64,000 nt of DNA from Bubalus kerabau (GCF_029407905.1 NC_073637.1:60574501-60638500); one strand, 5' to 3'; shown: positions 22,078 to 34,210, counted from the first letter of the stretch. The notes: a model not told the origin generated them from the sequence alone. A program made the numbers and translations.

Positions 22078-22452
22078 AAGCATCTAATAGAAGACTTTTG
22101 AGAGTCCCTTGGACTGCAAGGAGATCCAACCAGGCCATCCTAAAGGAGATCAGTCCTGGTGTTCATTGGAAGGACTGATGCTGAGGCTGAAACTCCAATA
22201 TTTTGGCCACCTCATGCGAAGAGTTGACTCACTGGAAAAGACCCTGATGCTGGGAGGGATTGAGGGCAGGAGGAGAAAGCAACAACAGAGGATGAGATGG
22301 CTGGATGGCATCACCAACTAGATGGACATGAGTTTGGGTGAACTCCGGGAGTTGGTGATGGACAGGGAGGCCTGGCATGCTGCAATTCATGGGGTCGCAA
22401 AGAGTCGAACACGACTGAGCGACTGAACTGAACTGAACTGAAGCATCCAATA
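22078..22452 (+). mobile_element. BovB 3'-end copy with 12-bp target duplication
   Basis: Sense BovB tail from 'gaagacttttgagagtccct' to the (CTGAA)n end. It is flanked by aagcatctaata at 22078-22089 and aagcatccaata at 22441-22452 (one mismatch). A 70-codon frame (22109-22321) preserves the EGLMLRLKLQYFGHLM motif. It is non-functional. Confidence 0.92.
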
Positions 22453-23570
22453 ATTTACTCCTTTGCTTATACATGTGAAATGTGTATAACACTTAAAAAT
22501 ATCAAAGGCAAAGTCAGATAAATCAATATAGAAAATTAAAACATTAGGCTAACTTAGGGCTTTCCTTTTGATGTCTTTAATTTAGAAAAGACAGGTATGT
22601 ATTCCTTTCTCTTCTTCTCTCAATATATTCAATCTATTGGTTTTTCCCCCTCATTATACTTTACTGTCATAGTTCCTAAATGATTCTCAAATTTTTCTTT
22701 TTTTTTTTTAAGGCACAGGCTCACCCTTGATTATGATACTTAATAAACTTAGTATTATAGAAAAACAAATTGCTGAATTCAAACATAGAGTTCTTCTGCC
22801 CAAAGAATGATTCTAGAACTTGGGCCAAAGACAAAAGACAATATACTAGCAGGTGGCCATGAGCTCTTTATAAAGTCACGAAGCCTATACGCCGAGGTAA
22901 CTCCAGTCTGGCCATATGTAGATGGGTCCTTCTTCTGTTCTTTCCTTCCTATCCCTATCATCAGTAATTTAACAAAGGTGGTTTTTATGTTTATCTACTC
23001 TACTTTTAATTCTCTCATGTGGTAGAGATTTTTGTTCCCTCTTAAAGAAAAATATGGCCAAATCTATATTTTAATTACTAATTTCTAAAAGGAAGTATTT
23101 TTACTTGAAGTGTAAAATAAGTTATCTTTAATAACTAAGGCATTAACTGAATCCTTAAACCTCAAAATTTGTACATGTTCTCTCATATAATTCTTAGAAT
23201 CTCTCTGCAAATCTTTAAACCTTTCTAAGGAAGTTATTAGTATTCATTCACCTTTTTAACAGATAACAAAATTAATGTTCAAAGTGGTTGTTACTTAATA
23301 TAGCCCCCAATCACATAGCAACTGTAATCATTAGGTTCTAAGATGGGTTTGTCATTCAAACGCATCCCTGAAATCAGGAAACTACTTACAGTCAATGACA
23401 TCTTCATTTGATGAAAGTCAGTAACAAGATCATTATGGCAGAGATCTGGACCCCGACTGATTCATTCAATCCAAACCCTCTTGCTCCTCTCTACAATGGC
23501 ATTACAGTGGCTAGATGGATCTACACCTAGAGTTCTCCATTTTATTGCACTTGCAGACCCTGTAAATTTC
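22453..23570. other. Unique AT-rich sequence, no gene seen
   Basis: No repeat family or exon-like feature is recognised. Frames at 22779-22961 (minus) and 22807-23025 (plus) are short and lack motifs. A T10-type run is at 22690-22699. Confidence 0.4.
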
Positions 23571-24986
23571 AAAGTGTGATTACAATGAACATTGGGGTAC
23601 ATGTGTCTCTTTCCCTTCTGGTTTCCTCAGTGTGTATGCCCAGCAGTGGGATTGCTGGATCATAATGCAGTTCTATTTCCAGTTTTTTAAGGAATCTCCA
23701 CACTGTTCTCCATAGTGGCTGTACTAGTTTGCACTCCCACCAACAGTGTAAGAGGGTTCCCTTTTCTCCACACCCTCTCCAGCATTTATTGCTTGTAGAC
23801 TTTTGGATCACAGCCATTCTGACTGGCATGAAATGGTACCTCATTGTGGTTTTGATTTGCATTTCTCTGATAATGAGTGATGTTGAGCATCTTTTCATGT
23901 GTTTGTTAGCCATCTGTATGTCTTCTTTGGAGAAATGTCTATTTAGTTCTTTGGCCCATTTTTTGATTGGGTCATTTATTTTTCTGGAATTGAGCTGTAG
24001 GAGTTGCTTGTATATTTTTGAGATTAGTTGTTTGTCAGTTGCTTCATTTGCTATTATCTTCTCCCATTCTGAAGTCTGTCTTTTCACCTTGCTTATAGTT
24101 TCCTTTGTTGTGCAGAAGCTTTTAAGTTTAATTAGGTCCCATTGTTTATTTTTGCTTTTATTTCCAATATTCTGGGAGGTGGGTCATAGAGGATCCTGCT
24201 GTGATGTATGTTGGAGAGTGTTTTGCCTATGTTCTCCTCTAGGAGTTTTATAGTTTCTGGTCTTACGTTTAGATCTTTAATCCATTTTGAGTTTATTTTT
24301 GTGTATGGTGTTAGAAAGTGCTCTAGTTTCATTCTTTTACAAGTGTTTTATAATAGCCAGGACATGGAAGCAACCTAGATGTCCATCAGCAGATGAATGG
24401 ATAAGAAAGCTGTGGTACATATACACAATGGAGTATTACTCAGCCATTAAAAAGAATACATCTGAATCAGTTCTAATGAGGTGGATGAAACTGGAGCCTA
24501 TTATACAGAGTGAAGTAAGCCAGAAAGAAAAACACCAATACAGTATACTAATGCATATATATGGAATTTAGAAAGATGGTAACAATAACCCTGTATACGA
24601 GACAGCAAAAGAGACACTGATGTATAGAACAATCTTTTGGACTCTGTGGGAGAGGGAGAGGGTGGGATGATTTGGGAGAATGGCATTGAAATATGTATAA
24701 TATCATATATGGAATGAGTCGCCAGTCCAGGTTCGATGCACGATACTGGATGCTTGGGGCTGGTGCACTGGGACGACCCAGAGGGATGGTAGGTGCACTG
24801 GGACGACCCAGAGGGATGGTATGGGGAGGGAGGAGGGAGGAGGGTTCAGGATGGGGAACACATGTATACCTGTGGCAGATTCATTTTGATATTTGGCAAA
24901 ACCAATACAATATTGTAAAGTTTAAAAATAAAATAAAATTAAAAAAATTAAAAAAAAAAAAAACAAAAAAACAAAGTGTGATTACA
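23571..24986 (+). mobile_element. L1 insertion with 5' inversion and 14-bp target duplication
   Basis: The insertion has two parts. Antisense L1 (23585 to about 24345) encodes the C-terminal ORF2 region on the minus strand (172-codon frame 23569-24087, with CWRGCGEKGTLLHCWWEC and YDPAIPLLGIH). The sense part (about 24346-24972) resumes at FIIARTWKQPRCPSADEW and runs to the 3' untranslated region and A-rich tail. The two parts are nearly contiguous in the element, with about 10 bp lost at the switch. The 14-bp duplication aaagtgtgattaca occurs at 23571-23584 and 24973-24986. This is classic twin priming. The copy is dead. Confidence 0.95.
24762..24821 (+). repeat. 30-bp tandem duplication in L1 3' UTR
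   Basis: Two identical 30-bp units (24762-24791 and 24792-24821), each containing 'ggtgcactgggacgaccc' and 'gagggatggta'. The L1 3' untranslated region normally has one copy, so this is a private duplication in this insertion. Confidence 0.92.
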
Positions 24987-26199
24987 TTTGTGTATTTCTA
25001 TTGAATACTGAAATTAATCCCCCAAATATAAAAAATAAATACAAGAAAATTTAAAATACTCTATATGTATAACACAAAGACACCTCAACTCTCAAATTAT
25101 ATGACTCAACTTCCAAAAGCATTAGATCAATACATAAGTATAGCTAAAATAACACTGGTTATAAAATTTATAAACAACCTTTTATCAGTAACAAGCACCC
25201 CTTTCTCGAATAATTTGGCTCTACGTAACATCTATCATCCCTAATTTGGAGCAATGTTACAGATATGCTCAAACAAACACTACATTGAAAATCAAGATTC
25301 TTGACTTCAGACCTCAGCTTTTACGTGACTTAAGTTTCATCACTTCATATTTTTGGACCTAAAACTCTCACTTTTTACAATGTAAGGGTTTGAATCATTT
25401 TGAAATACTCCAGTTCTAAACCCAAATTATTCATTCTCTAATCCAGACATAAAGAAAGAAAAAGGTAAGAAGAAAGAATGGAATCATCCAACAGAAATTA
25501 TTCAACAGGGTTTTTAGCAGAGATATCCTGGAAGGCAGGGTATGAAGGCACTCTTTCTCCTTGGTGGAAAGCACAGCACTAATGCACAGAGTTCCACTAA
25601 TGCACCTAGTTTCAATTAAACCTCTTCAAAAAGGTAATGCAGAAGAAGTCCTTTTCCAATATCTGTCCCTCTGACTTTTATGAAAGAGGAACTGAAGCAG
25701 TGATGGTTTTCCTGGCAGGTTACATTTCAATCTGTCTCTGAAATGTCTGTACAGCACAGTCCCTATGACACAGATGAGTCACTATATGCCTTGCGTTGAA
25801 TATTTGTAGAACATCATAAAAACAGTGACTCATGGTACATTTCATGATGCAAATGATGCAGTAATTCATTTTTCTGAACACATTAACTGAGGGGTCCATT
25901 TACAAAAGTGAAAATTGTATATGAAATATGGAAGTCCGCATAAGGGATTAATTTAGATGAGAGAAATGTTTTAGGTCACTCACTGGGATGAGTTCACTTT
26001 ATTCAAATAGAAAAAGCTGTAAAACAAAGAGGCTTCAATATAAATCTTAGATGTGGAAAAGGGGACAGGTAGGGGCTCAAAGTAATCAAAGGTAATTGAT
26101 ACAAGGAAACCCTGGGGCTTGGAATGGGATTTCACTCAACTGAGAAGACTCCACGGTCAGGCCAAAGAGCATACTTATAGGTTCAGGAAGGTTGATCTT
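24987..26199. other. Unique AT-rich sequence, no gene seen
   Basis: AT-rich DNA without recognisable repeat or gene signal. Confidence 0.45.
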
Positions 26200-26379
26200 T
26201 CTAGAGACATATGATAAATTCTGTCAAATAACTCCTCCATTTTTCTTAATCTGTAGACCCATTCTTATCTCTAACTATGCTTTTCCTAAATGCTATATCC
26301 CAACTATAAAGACCTATGGTGTATTTTTCAAAATTGTTTTGCATTTTTCTTCCCTGTGCCTTAGATTTTGCTTATGCTA

Positions 26380-26810
26380 ACTGCTTTGCCTAGAAGGCTT
26401 TCGGGACATTTCTTCCCTGACTGTTAATCAAATCCTACCCATCTTTCTCAGGGCTGGACAGATCTCTTCTATAGCACCATGTAATGTTTTCATTCCCCAA
26501 GAATCTACCTTTCTCTTCCCCATGTTTCAAAGCACTTTGTAAACTCGCCCTCGACATGTCTGTCTCTTCCACAAAATCGTGATCTAATTTCATACAGTGG
26601 CTAGAGTGCTTACTTAATATACATATTTTTATAATATATACTTAAGAATAGCATATACGTAACATATTTGTTCTTTAATGAAATAAACTATTTCCTCCAG
26701 GCTTGAAATAACAAAGAAACATCATTTCTGAATAACATCAAGGTGTCATCAAGCATATGGTAATGTGCCTGGCAGAGAGGAGGTTCTCAATAGATTCTTG
26801 ACTGAAAAAT
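26380..26810 (+). repeat. L2-like LINE relic
   Basis: The order 'ctttgcctagaaggctttcg', 'ctttctcagggctggacaga', 'gtttcaaagcactttgtaaa', 'cgacatgtctgtctcttcca' and 'gtgcctggcagagaggaggt' followed by TCTCAATAGATTC matches the L2 3' end. It is highly diverged. Confidence 0.55.
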
Positions 26811-27278
26811 ACAGGCTGTTTACTTTATAATACAGCAATAGTGACTCGATGTCTTTAGTTACAGAATGAATGGAAATACGAAAGAGTTTTTTTCGGGGGA
26901 GAGTGAGAGAGAATGTGGATTAGTGAGGTCAGAGCCATAAAGCAATGTTCTGTTCTTATCCATTACTATCTCCCCAACCACCTAGGAAAAAAATACCTAA
27001 GAGTAGATGTACCAGTTCCTGTGGGTACAATTACATTCTGAGAACTACAGTGCATTCCCTATACACCAATACTCCTCCAACAAATACAGAGTTTGTACAT
27101 CACTATATTGGGTTATCATACTATAGTAGTTCACATTATCGTTCAGAAACATGGTTGCTGGAGGATCATCTATACCCATCATGCTGGTATCAGGCTGCAG
27201 CATGACTTTCTTTGACCAATGACATGTGGGAAGAATTGACACAGGTGGGCAGAAGCTCTTGGATTTATTATAAGGTTT
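26811..27278. other. Unique sequence, no gene seen
   Basis: No gene signal. The plus-strand frame at 26945-27205 (86 codons) is unrecognised and probably chance. Confidence 0.35.
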
Positions 27279-27715
27279 GCCATGTTGGACCATAAAGTTG
27301 AGTTGGACCATAAAGAAGGCTGAGTGCTGAAGAACTGATGCCTTCGAACTGTGGTATTGGAGAAGACTCTTGAGAGTCCCTTGGACTACCAGAAGATCAA
27401 ACCAGTCAATCCTAAAGGAAATCAATCCTGAATATTCACTGGAAGGACTGATGCTGAAACTCCAATACTTTGGCCACCTGATGCGAAGAGCTGACTCACT
27501 GGAAAAGACCCTGATGCTGGGAAAGATTGAAGGCGGGAGGAGAAGGGGGTGACAGACGATAAGATGGTTGGATGGCATCACCAACTCAATGGACGTGAGT
27601 TTGAGCAAACTCCAGGAGATAGTGAAGGATAGGAAACCTGACGTGCTGCAGTTGATGTGGTCGCAAAGAGTTGGACACAACTGAGCTACTCAATAGCAAC
27701 AACAACCGCCATGTT
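27279..27715 (+). mobile_element. BovB 3'-end copy with 8-bp target duplication
   Basis: Sense BovB, about 420 bp, starting in 'gttggaccataaag', a block that is repeated after TTGAG (a small internal duplication at the 5' end), and ending in 'actgagctactcaatagcaa'. The target duplication is gccatgtt at 27279-27286 and 27708-27715. A 60-codon frame with EGLMLKLQYFGHLM remains. Confidence 0.88.
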
Positions 27716-27862
27716 ATTTTCTCTCTCTCTCTTATGAGATAAGCAATGATCTAGATACAGGCTGATTTGTCAGCCTGCCTTCAGAGTAAAATCGAGTAAA
27801 GGAGAGCCGCAGCTGACTTGCAATGGACACAGCCTGAATGACACATTTCTGTGATCTAAAGC

Positions 27863-28052
27863 AGGGGTCCCCAACCTCTGGGATCTAATGCCTGATGAAC
27901 CGAGGTGGAGCTGATATGATAACAATAGAAATAAAATGAACAATAAATGTAGTGCTCTTGAATCATCCCAAAACTATCCCTCCACTCTGGTCCGTAGAAA
28001 AACTGTCTTCCATGAAATTGGCCCCTGGCACCAAAAACGGTGGCAACCATTG
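27863..28052 (+). mobile_element. MER1-like hAT element (non-autonomous)
   Basis: The left end CAGGGGTCCCCAACCTCTGG is followed by 'gatctaatgcctgatgaacc', 'gaggtggagctgatatgata', 'cttgaatcatcccaaaact', 'ctggtccgtagaaaaactgt' and 'cttccatgaaattggcccct'. It ends in 'ggcaccaaaaacggtggcaa', an imperfect mirror of the left end. This is the order of MER1-type hAT-Charlie elements. A clear 8-bp duplication is no longer visible. Confidence 0.75.
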
Positions 28053-29071
28053 GAACTCTTAATATTTGTGGGGTGATTGTTAACACTCCATAGCCTAGGT
28101 TATCCCAAATTATATGAGTGTTTATATATGCTGGATTACATAAGCTCTGTATTGCATGTAAATGCATACATATACAAAATGTACACATACATGTGTAAAC
28201 GTGCTTTTCTTATGTTTTGTCTTTCAGGAGTTTCAGCATCACTAGAGAGGAAAGAAAGGTATGTCAGTGTTGAAAGATTAGTAAGGTTCTTATTCTTCTG
28301 CCAATAAGTAAAATTGCTTTTGTTATCTTTTTCTCCCATGGAAGTGTCTCCTCTCGAAAAAACAATAAACATAACTATCATTTATTCCCCATCACTATCC
28401 CCCATCCCCATAATTACCATTTATTCCCCATCAACTATGTGTATATTCCATCTATGTGTAGAATCTATGTGTAGATTCTGATTCTGATTATCTACCTTTG
28501 CATCATTTTCTACTCAATTCCACTCTACTTCTATTCTATTCCACTCAACTTTATAAAATGCTACATAAGAAAACAGATATTCTAGAGATAGAAACAGCAT
28601 TCATCATGATTGATTCCCAATGTTAGGATTTATTCTCCCCTAATACTTACTTGATATGCATCAAAAAGCAGCAGCAAATCTGACAGAGAAGGCAGAGGAG
28701 CACACAAGAAAAGAAATTGTTGCTTATTTACCAAATTTTTCTTTTGCAATATTTCTTTGCAAGGTTTATATCTGGTCCTTTGCTGGATCACTGCCTCCCA
28801 CAGTGATAAATTTTATATATCCACCAAGGCAATAGTTTGCCATCAAAAATCTGTTCCCCATGTCAAGCATTTGCACTGTATTCATGAAGTATTCTCACCA
28901 GTTTGTGCTTATTTCCTTTATCTTGTAGATTTCTCCCTACTCCTTTCCCAAGGTGTTCTTAAGCCAAGATGTGTGTGCATCTGTGAGAAAACACTCTTAA
29001 TGAATATCTACACAGAATTGTAAGACTAGTAAAAAGAAGAACCCACAAGCCCACAGTGAGCTTCATGCTTG
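28053..29071. other. Unique sequence with a possible 31-bp mini-exon and a short tandem region
   Basis: Mostly unique. A possible plus-strand mini-exon at 28228-28258 is described under findings. The 28378-28560 part is locally repetitive ('catttattccccatca' twice; 'ctatgtgtagaatctatgtg'; TTCTATTCCACTC-like units). No certain gene is seen. Confidence 0.4.
28378..28560. repeat. Low-complexity tandem-like region
   Basis: Short imperfect repeats: 'catttattccccatca' at 28379 and 28418, 'tctatgtgtagat/aatct' units around 28450-28475, and C/T-rich ATTCCACTC units at 28515-28550. It probably arose by slippage. Confidence 0.55.
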
Positions 29072-29196
29072 TGCTAAGTCACTTCAGTCGTGTCTGGCTC
29101 TTTGTGACCCTATTGACTGTAGCCCTCCAGGCTCCTCTGTCCATGGGGATTCTCCAGGCAAGAATACTGGAGTGGGTTGCCATGCCCCCCTCCAGG
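29072..29196 (-). mobile_element. Bov-tA/Bov-A SINE, truncated
   Basis: Antisense SINE body from 'tgctaagtcacttcagtcgt' to 'tgggttgccatgcccccctc', with no tRNA-derived end. It is a 5'-truncated copy about 125 bp long. Confidence 0.82.
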
Positions 29197-29199
29197 GAG

Positions 29200-30369
29200 T
29201 TTAGTGCTTAGCAGATATTTAGTAAGTATAGTATCCTTTCCCTTAAGAAAATTATCTAATTTAAGACAAAAGAACAGGCAAGAGAATCTATCTAAGACAA
29301 TAAATTACACAATGCATGACAAAATAAAATCTGAGTCCATTTGTCTAATATATTCCTAATCATGGGGCTCAAAACACTTTACCTTGACAGTAAGTGAATG
29401 AGAGATGCAGTTGTCAGCTTTGGGAATGCTGTATTGATAACACAGTGGGATCACCTCTTAAAGTTTGTAGGAGGATTTAATGAGAATGAAGTACTTGAGG
29501 TAGGTGGGAGTTTCAAGAGTAAATCCCCTGAACATTAGTGATCATGACACTGAATAAAGCCATCATCACAGTTTTGGGGTGTGCTTGGACTCCCCTGGCA
29601 GGTGAAGAATAATTTTTTAGGGCAAACCACTGGCAACACAGCATCTGTTACCACTTCAGGTCAAAATAAATAATGGACATCATAAACCAAAATTTAGGAA
29701 AACTGTACCAGCATGGGCTAGGAATTAGGCGTCAAGATCTAAGATTACTCTAGTCCCAGCTTTATCGTTTCTCTCTTGAACCTGCCTTGGCCTTCAAGAC
29801 AATCTTAAGTACTATAAAGGCAAATATTCACTGTTTTTCCAATGACAGAATGAGAGCCAGAGATTATATTTAGTCCCCAATATGTACACAGATCTCATCA
29901 CTCCTCATCAACCCAACCCAGGGCATCACTAGAGTATAGCCAATCACCAAAGCTAATGGAGAACCAGAGCTCTATCTGGGGATCTTTTTACAGGTACCTC
30001 CTATTTGCTGGTAGGAACTGAGGAGGGTGATGGCCAAATTACTTCTCTTTGCCTTGGTTATTCATCTGCAAAGTGGACGTAATAATGACACTGTCCTTCC
30101 AGAGTTTTTATTTTAAAAAATGGGAGAAAATATTTGCAAACCACCTAAGTTAGGGACTTACTTAATTTTAGTCTTCAATATATATTCAGATCAGAATATA
30201 TACCTATTGGCTTTTAGCAGTGGATTGCAGGAATGGCTCCACTGGGGATTGCAAGGTGGACTGGAAGAGACCAACACAACAAATACTGGAAAAACTAAAT
30301 CATTGGGGAATATGATGGCCAACTTAGTTAAAATCTCAGAGCAGGGGGAGAGAGAGTGGATAGTTAGTA
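29200..30369. other. Mostly unique sequence with MIR traces
   Basis: AT-rich and unique. Weak MIR-like blocks lie at about 29705-29770 ('aggaattaggcgtcaagatc', 'agtcccagctttatcg') and 30030-30105 ('tgccttggttattcatctgc', 'gtggacgtaataatgaca'). They may be parts of one interrupted MIR. No gene signal is seen. Confidence 0.45.
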
Positions 30370-30560
30370 CCCTATATGTGCCATGCAACTCCCATATGAT
30401 GGGCTTTTATATCCATTATAATTAACCTGTACAGGAGTCCTGTGATGTAGGGATTTAGCTCCCAGTTTTATAGGAAACACAGGGAGACTCAAAGATGATC
30501 ACTAGCTTGCCAGAGAGCACTCATCTGCTCTGGCTTCCAAGCCTATGCTATTTAATTTCT
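30370..30560 (+). repeat. MIR SINE
   Basis: The order 'tatgtgccatgcaactccca', 'atatccattataattaacct', 'aggagtcctgtgatgtaggg', 'cagttttataggaaacacag' and 'ctagcttgccagagagcact' is that of MIR. It is strongly diverged. Confidence 0.6.
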
Positions 30561-30696
30561 TCTGTCTCCGCACAGGTGATAAACAGTGGAGGTGAACTTC
30601 GAGTACTTTGTGATAAAGGAAGGCACAAACACTAGTGTTATTATTGTCATGATTAGTTATTGTAGAGATAACCCTGATGGATGGCTCTTTCTAGGT

Positions 30697-32997
30697 TCAG
30701 ATCAGATCAGTCGCTCAGTCATGTCCAACTCTTTGCGACCCCATGAATCGCAGCATGCCACGCCTCCCTGTCCATCACCAACTCCTGGAGTTCACTCAGA
30801 CTCACGTCCATCAAGTCAGTGATGCCATCCAGCCATCTCATCCTCTGGCGTCCCCTTCTCCTCCTGCCCCCAATCCCTCCCAGCATCAGAGTCTTTTCCA
30901 ATGAGTCAACTCTTCGCATGAGGTGGCCAAAGTACTGGAGTTTCAGCTTCAGCATCATTCCTTCCAAAGAAATCCCAGGGCTGATCTCCTTCAGAATGGA
31001 CTGGTTGGATCTCCTTGCAGTCCAAGGGACTCTCAAGAGTCTTCTCCAACACACTTCAAAAGCATCAATTCTTCGGCACTCAGCCTTCTTCACAGTCCAA
31101 CTCTCACATCCATACATGACCACAGGAAAAACCATAGCCTTGACTAGACGAACCTTTGTTGGCAAAGTAATGTCTCTGCTTTTGAATATGCTATCTAGGT
31201 TAGTCATAACTTTCCTTCCAAGGAGTAAGCATCTTTTAATTTCATGGCTGCAGTCACCATCTGCAGTGATTTTGGAGCCCAGAAAAATAAAGTCTGACAC
31301 TGTTTCCACTGTTTCCCCATCTATTTCCCATGAAGTGGTGGGACCAGATGCCATGATCTTAGTTTTCTGAATGTTGAGCTTTAAGCCAACTTTTTCACTC
31401 TCCTCTTTCACTTTCATCAAGAGGCTTTTGAGTTCCTCTTCACTTTCTGCCATAAGGGTGGTGTCATCTGGATATCTGAGGTGATTGATATTTCTCCCGG
31501 CAATCTTGATTCCAGCTTGTGTTTCTTCCAGTCCAGCGTTTCTCATAATGTACTCTGCATATAAGTTAAATAAACAGGGTGACAATATACAGCCTTGACA
31601 TACTCCTTTCCCTATTTGGAACCAGTCTATTGTTCCATGTCCAGTTCTAACTGTTGCTTCCTGACCTGCATACAGATTTCTCAAGAGGCAGATCAGGTGG
31701 TCTGGTATTCCCATCTCTTTCAGAATTTTCCACAGTTTATTGTGATCCACACAGTCAAAGGCTTTGGCATAGTCCATAAAGCAGAAATACATGTTTTTCT
31801 GGAACTCTCTTGCTTTTTCCATGATCTAGCAGATGTTGGCAATTTAATCTCTGGTTCCTCTGCCTTTTCTAAAACCAGCTTGAACATCAGGAAGTTCATG
31901 GTTCACATATTGCTGAAACCTGGCTTGGAGAATTTTGAGCATTACTTTACTAGCATGTGAGATGAATGCAATTGTGCGGTAGTTTGAGCATTCTTTGGCA
32001 TTGCCTTTCTTTGGGATTGGAATGAAAACGGACCTTTTCCAGTCCTGTGGCCACTGCTGAGTTTTCCAAATCTGCTGGCATATTGAATGCAGCACTTTCA
32101 CAGCATCGTCTTTCAGAATTTGGAATAGCTCAACTGGAATTCCATCACCTCCACTAGCTTTGTTCATAGTGATGCTTTCCAAGGCCCACTTGACTTCACA
32201 TTCCAGGATGTCTGGCTCTAGGTCAGTGATCACACCATCGTGATTATCTGGGTCGTGAAGATCTTTTTTGTACAGTTCTTCTGTGTATTCTTGCCATCTC
32301 TTCTTAATATCTTCTGCTTCTGTTAGGTCCATACCATTTCTGTCCTTTATCGAGCTCATCTTTGCATGAAATGTTCCTTTGGTATGTCTGGTTTTCTTGA
32401 AGAGATCCCTAGTCTTTCCCATTCTGTTGTTTTCCTCTATTTCTTTGCATTGATCACTGAAGAAGGCTTTCTTATCTCGTCTTGCTATTCTTTGGAACTC
32501 TGCATTCAGATGTTTATATCTTTCCTTTTCTCCTTTTCACTTCTCTTCTTTTCACAGCTATTTGTAAGGCCTCCCCAGGCAGCCATTTTGCTTTTTTCCA
32601 TTTCTTTTCCATGCAGATGGTCTTGATCCCTGTCTCCTGTACAATGTCCCGAACCTCATTCCATAGTTCATCAGGTACTCTATCTATCAGATCTAGGCCC
32701 TTAAATCTATTTCTCACTTCCACTGTATAATCATAAGGGATTTGATTTAGGTCATACCTGAATGGTCTAGTGGTTTTCCCTACTTTCTTCAATTTAAGCC
32801 TGAATTTGGCAACAAGGAGTTCATGGTCTGAGCCACAGTCAGCTCCTGGTCTTGTTTTTGCTGACTGTATAGAGCTTCTCCATCTTTGGCTGCAAAGAAT
32901 ATAATCAATCTGATTTCAGTGTTGACCATCTGGTGATGTCTATGTGTAGAGTCTTCTCTTGTGTTGTTGGAAGAGGGTGTTTGTTATGACCAGTGCA
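30697..32997 (-). mobile_element. Longest BovB copy (2.3 kb), decayed
   Basis: Antisense BovB from the 3' end through the reverse transcriptase into the C-terminal half of the endonuclease. Full-length BovB is about 3.2 kb, so the 5' end is missing. Minus-strand frames are 367 codons (30719-31822), 192 codons (31844-32422) and 92 codons (32514-32792). In-frame TAG (31826-31828) and TAA (31844-31846) stops separate the first two, both explained by single transitions; a frameshift separates the others. The catalytic box is YPDD (31474-31463) rather than YADD. Motifs kept include IPIPKKGNAKECSNYRTIAF, DYAKAFDCVDH and LLGRKVMTNLDSI. It cannot make a functional protein. Confidence 0.95.
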
Positions 32998-33884
32998 ATA
33001 TATATTAGTGATATCATTATTACTATCACCATCATCAACATCAGCATTATTGACAAAGTCCTTTTTATATGGGCTTTCAGGACTAACAATATGAAGGATG
33101 CCCTTAGGAAGTTCACCTATAGCCAAGGGAGAGCTGATAGAATCTTTGACTGCCTCAAAGCAAAACAAAGAAAAGAAAGAAGTGGGGAGTGAGATGACTA
33201 AAATTGTTGTCATTGATAACATCATAACATCCTTAAAGGACAGACTCAGGTTGTTCCTCCCAGGCAAAGAAGATGAGCTAACAGACTCCCTAGGTTGTGA
33301 ACCACCAGACCAGAGACCTATAATCCACAGGCATTCTGACTCCTGAAACTACTGTTAAGAAGTATCACAAGATGATGATTAATTCCAATTTCTTTGTTCT
33401 TCTTTAAAAACCCTAACTCAAAAACCAAGTTGGAGCGGATCTGAGGCTTTTCTCTCTGTCCCTTGCTTGGCCCTGCAATAAGCCTTGACTTTGCTACAAA
33501 AAGAGAAAGAAAGAAAGGGATGGGGCACAATGCAAATTGATGCTAAACCCATTAGACCCTAGAAGAACTGCAGACAGGAGCAACCAGCAGGAGACTGAGA
33601 ACAAAGCTGGCTTTGAAAACTGCTGCCATGGCTGAGGTCTTCCTGATGAGTGGTACACCCAAGGGAACAATGACTGCAAGAACCAATGGAAGAACTGCCT
33701 CAGGAAGCAATCCCTGGGAAGAGCAGACAGGATCAGGTTAGAAGACCTTCAGGCTTTGTGATCTCCACCAAAGAAGCATGACTCACTCTCTCCAGGGATA
33801 GAGGTTCAGTCTGTGTTATTTTATAACACCTGGAAGTAGGTGCAGCAAAAAGACTGATGATATACCATTTTACTCCTCCTTAAA
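32998..33884. other. Sequence with weak LTR-like character
   Basis: At about 33090-33510 the sequence changes from purine-rich to 'tttctctctgtcccttgctt', GGCCCTGCAATAAGCC and GACTTTGCTAC, a pattern seen near the polyadenylation region of old LTRs. A family could not be named, and the ends are not defined. The part from 33510 to 33884 is unrecognised. No gene is seen. Confidence 0.3.
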
Positions 33885-34015
33885 GACAAAAATCCATGTC
33901 TGATTCATCTTTCTATTTCCCCACATCACCCAGCACTTTAATGGTACCTAGTACTTTCTGTACACAGTAGATGCTCCAAAAATCTGTTGAATGAAAAAAA
34001 AAAAAAAAAAAAAAA
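33885..34015 (+). repeat. L2/MIR-type 3' end plus A22
   Basis: The sequence from 'ccccacatcacccagcactt' to 'cacagtagatgctccaaaaa' and TCTGTTGAATG is a typical L2- or MIR-type 3' end (the 'gtaggtgctcaataaatg' motif). It runs straight into 22 A (33994-34015). Confidence 0.6.
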
Positions 34016-34210
34016 TTGAAACCTGAGCTCCAAGTTTTCTGATTGGTTATAAAACCTAGACTCTCCAGATGGTAACTGGTTCACCTGTAACTGTAATCAG
34101 ACCTTAAGATTTTCAAGGAATTTTGCCAAACATCATATCTGAACTCCAGTACCTGCTAACAAAGAAAGAGAAATTGCTAGATGCCACAGGCTCAAATCTG
34201 ACAGTGACAT

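Noticed and set aside
23729..24253. 174-codon plus-strand frame with hydrophobic stretches resembling membrane segments
   Set aside because: It is the antisense of the L1 ORF2 C-terminal region; the apparent hydrophobicity comes from T-rich sequence.
30819..31370. 183-codon plus-strand frame
   Set aside because: Antisense shadow of the BovB reverse transcriptase.
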